Source: Strigops habroptila (lineage: Eukaryota; Chordata; Aves; Psittaciformes; Psittacidae). Taken from it: a stretch of DNA of 64,000 nucleotides. Location: assembly GCF_004027225.2 (NCBI RefSeq), contig NC_044277.2, positions 29,588,995-29,652,994 of the forward strand, in the 5' to 3' direction. Below the pieces are notes generated by a model that saw only the letters and a program-made list of their open reading frames with translations, searched no databases and had not been told where the DNA came from. This document shows, piece by piece, positions 63,041 through 64,000 of this stretch (position 1 is the first letter of the stretch; every line of letters starts with the position of its first letter). A program made the position numbers and the translations under genes.

Positions 63041-63850
63041 TGTTCTCCCGCTTCCACACCCTCCACTGCGATTTTGCGCCCCCCCCCCCCCGCAGCCTCC
63101 CTCGAACAAAGAGGCCGGAGCCGTGCTGCGCCTTTAGCTCCCGTCACGGGCGCCGGGACAACCGCCCGGTGGCCAGAGGGGACCGTAGGGCAAAGGGCTC
63201 CTGGGGGGTCTCGGTGCCGCGGCTGCGGCGGGCAGCGCGCACCTCCCCCGGCCGCGCCCGACCACTCCCCAGGGCCCGGCGGGGAAAGGCGGGGGGCGCG
63301 GCGGCAGGGCGCGGCTCCTGGCCGGGGGATGGAGAGGGGGACCGGGAGGGTGGGAGGATGCTGTGCTTGAAGCTGACAACCGCAAGGTAACAACAGCCCT
63401 CGGGAGAGAGAAAAACAGGGTGGGAACTGCTAGAAAATACCAGCTAGCTCTGATGCAGTGACCTACTTCAGCCTGTCCCCTCCGTCCCCGTTATCCACCC
63501 CCCGTCAGACTGCAGGTGCGGGCAGCGCCGGGGCAGCAGCCGAGCGGCGGCTCCCCTCTGCTCCCCCCCCCCCACGCCACCGCCCCTTCCGCCGGGCTGG
63601 GCGCGGCCGGCCCGCAGTGCGCGCCGCGGCCAGTGCCCGCCCCGCTGCAACCACCCCACCCGACCCTTCTCGGTCCCCAGGGCAGCACCACGGGCACCCG
63701 CTCTCCCCGGCCCGGCGGTGCCTGTCCCCCTGCCCGCTTTTCCTCTTCTCCCGATGCGGTGCGTTTCAGGAGCAGACGGGAGCGCAGACAGGGAGCTACG
63801 GGGGCTACAACGCCGGGGGGACGCGTATCTACAGTGGGGATAACTTTCCG
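63041..63850. promoter_or_regulatory. CpG island at the right end, possible STMN2-linked promoter
   Basis: GC and CpG content rise abruptly near 63041 and drop at about 63850, where an AT-dinucleotide tract starts. C-runs of about 13 (63079-63091) and about 10 (63567-63577) bases are present, with potential G-quadruplexes on the - strand. Frames open through it are compositional. It lies in STMN2 intron 1 or near its unseen exon 1, so it may mark the STMN2 promoter region or an alternative start. No coding exon is recognised in it. Confidence 0.6.
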
Positions 63851-63866
63851 GTTCGTTTTCTTTCTT

Positions 63867-63911
63867 AAATATATATATAATATATATTAATATCATAATA
63901 TATATATTAAT
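63867..63911. repeat. AT-dinucleotide tract bordering the CpG island
   Basis: About 45 bases of (AT)n with TAATAT interruptions and strong self-complementarity. On the - strand it places TATATATATTTAAG immediately upstream of the GC-rich island, which could act as a TATA-like element or be a simple repeat. Confidence 0.85.
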
Positions 63912-64000
63912 CTTCAAAATAACGAAAGCTGTTTCAAAATCGGGCTGTGCTCATGTGCCGTCCTCACCCATCAGTAAATAATTAATCCGATCTCAGGATG

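Larger units (their letters stand above)
41010..64000 (-). other. STMN2: STMN2 intron 1 (partial, at least 22.99 kb)
   Basis: Everything right of exon 2 appears to be intron 1 (or, at the far end, upstream sequence). I searched the - strand for ATGGCTAAAAC and the start MAKTAM followed by a GT donor and did not find a usable match. Contents seen: CR1 fragments at 45.6, 49.5, 52.3 and 57.4 kb, a palindrome at 45.1 kb, simple repeats, and a CpG island at 63.05-63.85 kb. Other stretches between these hold nothing I recognise. Confidence 0.7.

Noticed and set aside
63458-63868. A 136-codon frame in the right-hand CpG island
   Set aside because: Low-complexity composition with other frames open on both strands. 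A possible acceptor before GAGCAGACGG has no recognisable coding continuation.
1-64000. tRNA, rRNA, CRISPR and operon-type features
   Set aside because: Nothing resembling a tRNA, an rRNA segment or regularly spaced repeats was seen. The spliced genes and CR1 elements show that this is vertebrate nuclear DNA.

Overview
This is a vertebrate nuclear genomic window, almost certainly from a bird. Two multi-exon protein genes with GT-AG introns are readable, CpG islands lie near both ends, and most of the rest is non-coding. The bird call rests on several truncated CR1 LINE copies. Three of them carry the CR1 family's ATTCTATG-type octamer end, in + or inverted orientation, and one fragment resembles the 3' end of an avian LTR. 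The two proteins match the HEY1 and STMN2 families closely.

Layout. Bases 1-650 are unremarkable upstream flank. Bases 660-1910 form a CpG island holding the HEY1 promoter, with GC box, CCAAT boxes and two RBPJ/CSL-type sites. HEY1 (+ strand) has five coding exons between 1535 and 3576, encoding 305 residues, followed by a 3' UTR of up to about 1.27 kb. From about 4.85 to 26.3 kb lies an intergenic stretch with no recognisable gene. It holds a CR1 copy (18.0 kb), an LTR fragment (20.7 kb), several short tandem duplications and a CpG-enriched patch at 22.9-23.2 kb.

From 27.2 kb to beyond the right edge lies STMN2 (SCG10/stathmin-2) on the - strand. Coding exons 2 to 5 are present (40914-41009, 40105-40277, 30042-30233, 27197-27256). 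Exon 1, expected to encode only about six residues plus one base, was not found and probably lies beyond base 64000. Intron 1 fills 41010 to the window end and holds four CR1 fragments and a second CpG island at 63.05-63.85 kb.

HEY1 and STMN2 are convergent neighbours, the same relative arrangement I recall for human chromosome 8q21. HEY1 is a Notch-induced bHLH-Orange repressor and STMN2 is a neuronal tubulin-binding protein. Nothing in the sequence says they act in one pathway; the linkage is conserved synteny. I saw no tRNA, rRNA, CRISPR array or clearly novel system. The most useful leads are a possible N-terminally extended HEY1, the orphan CpG island in STMN2 intron 1, and the CpG-enriched patch near 23 kb.
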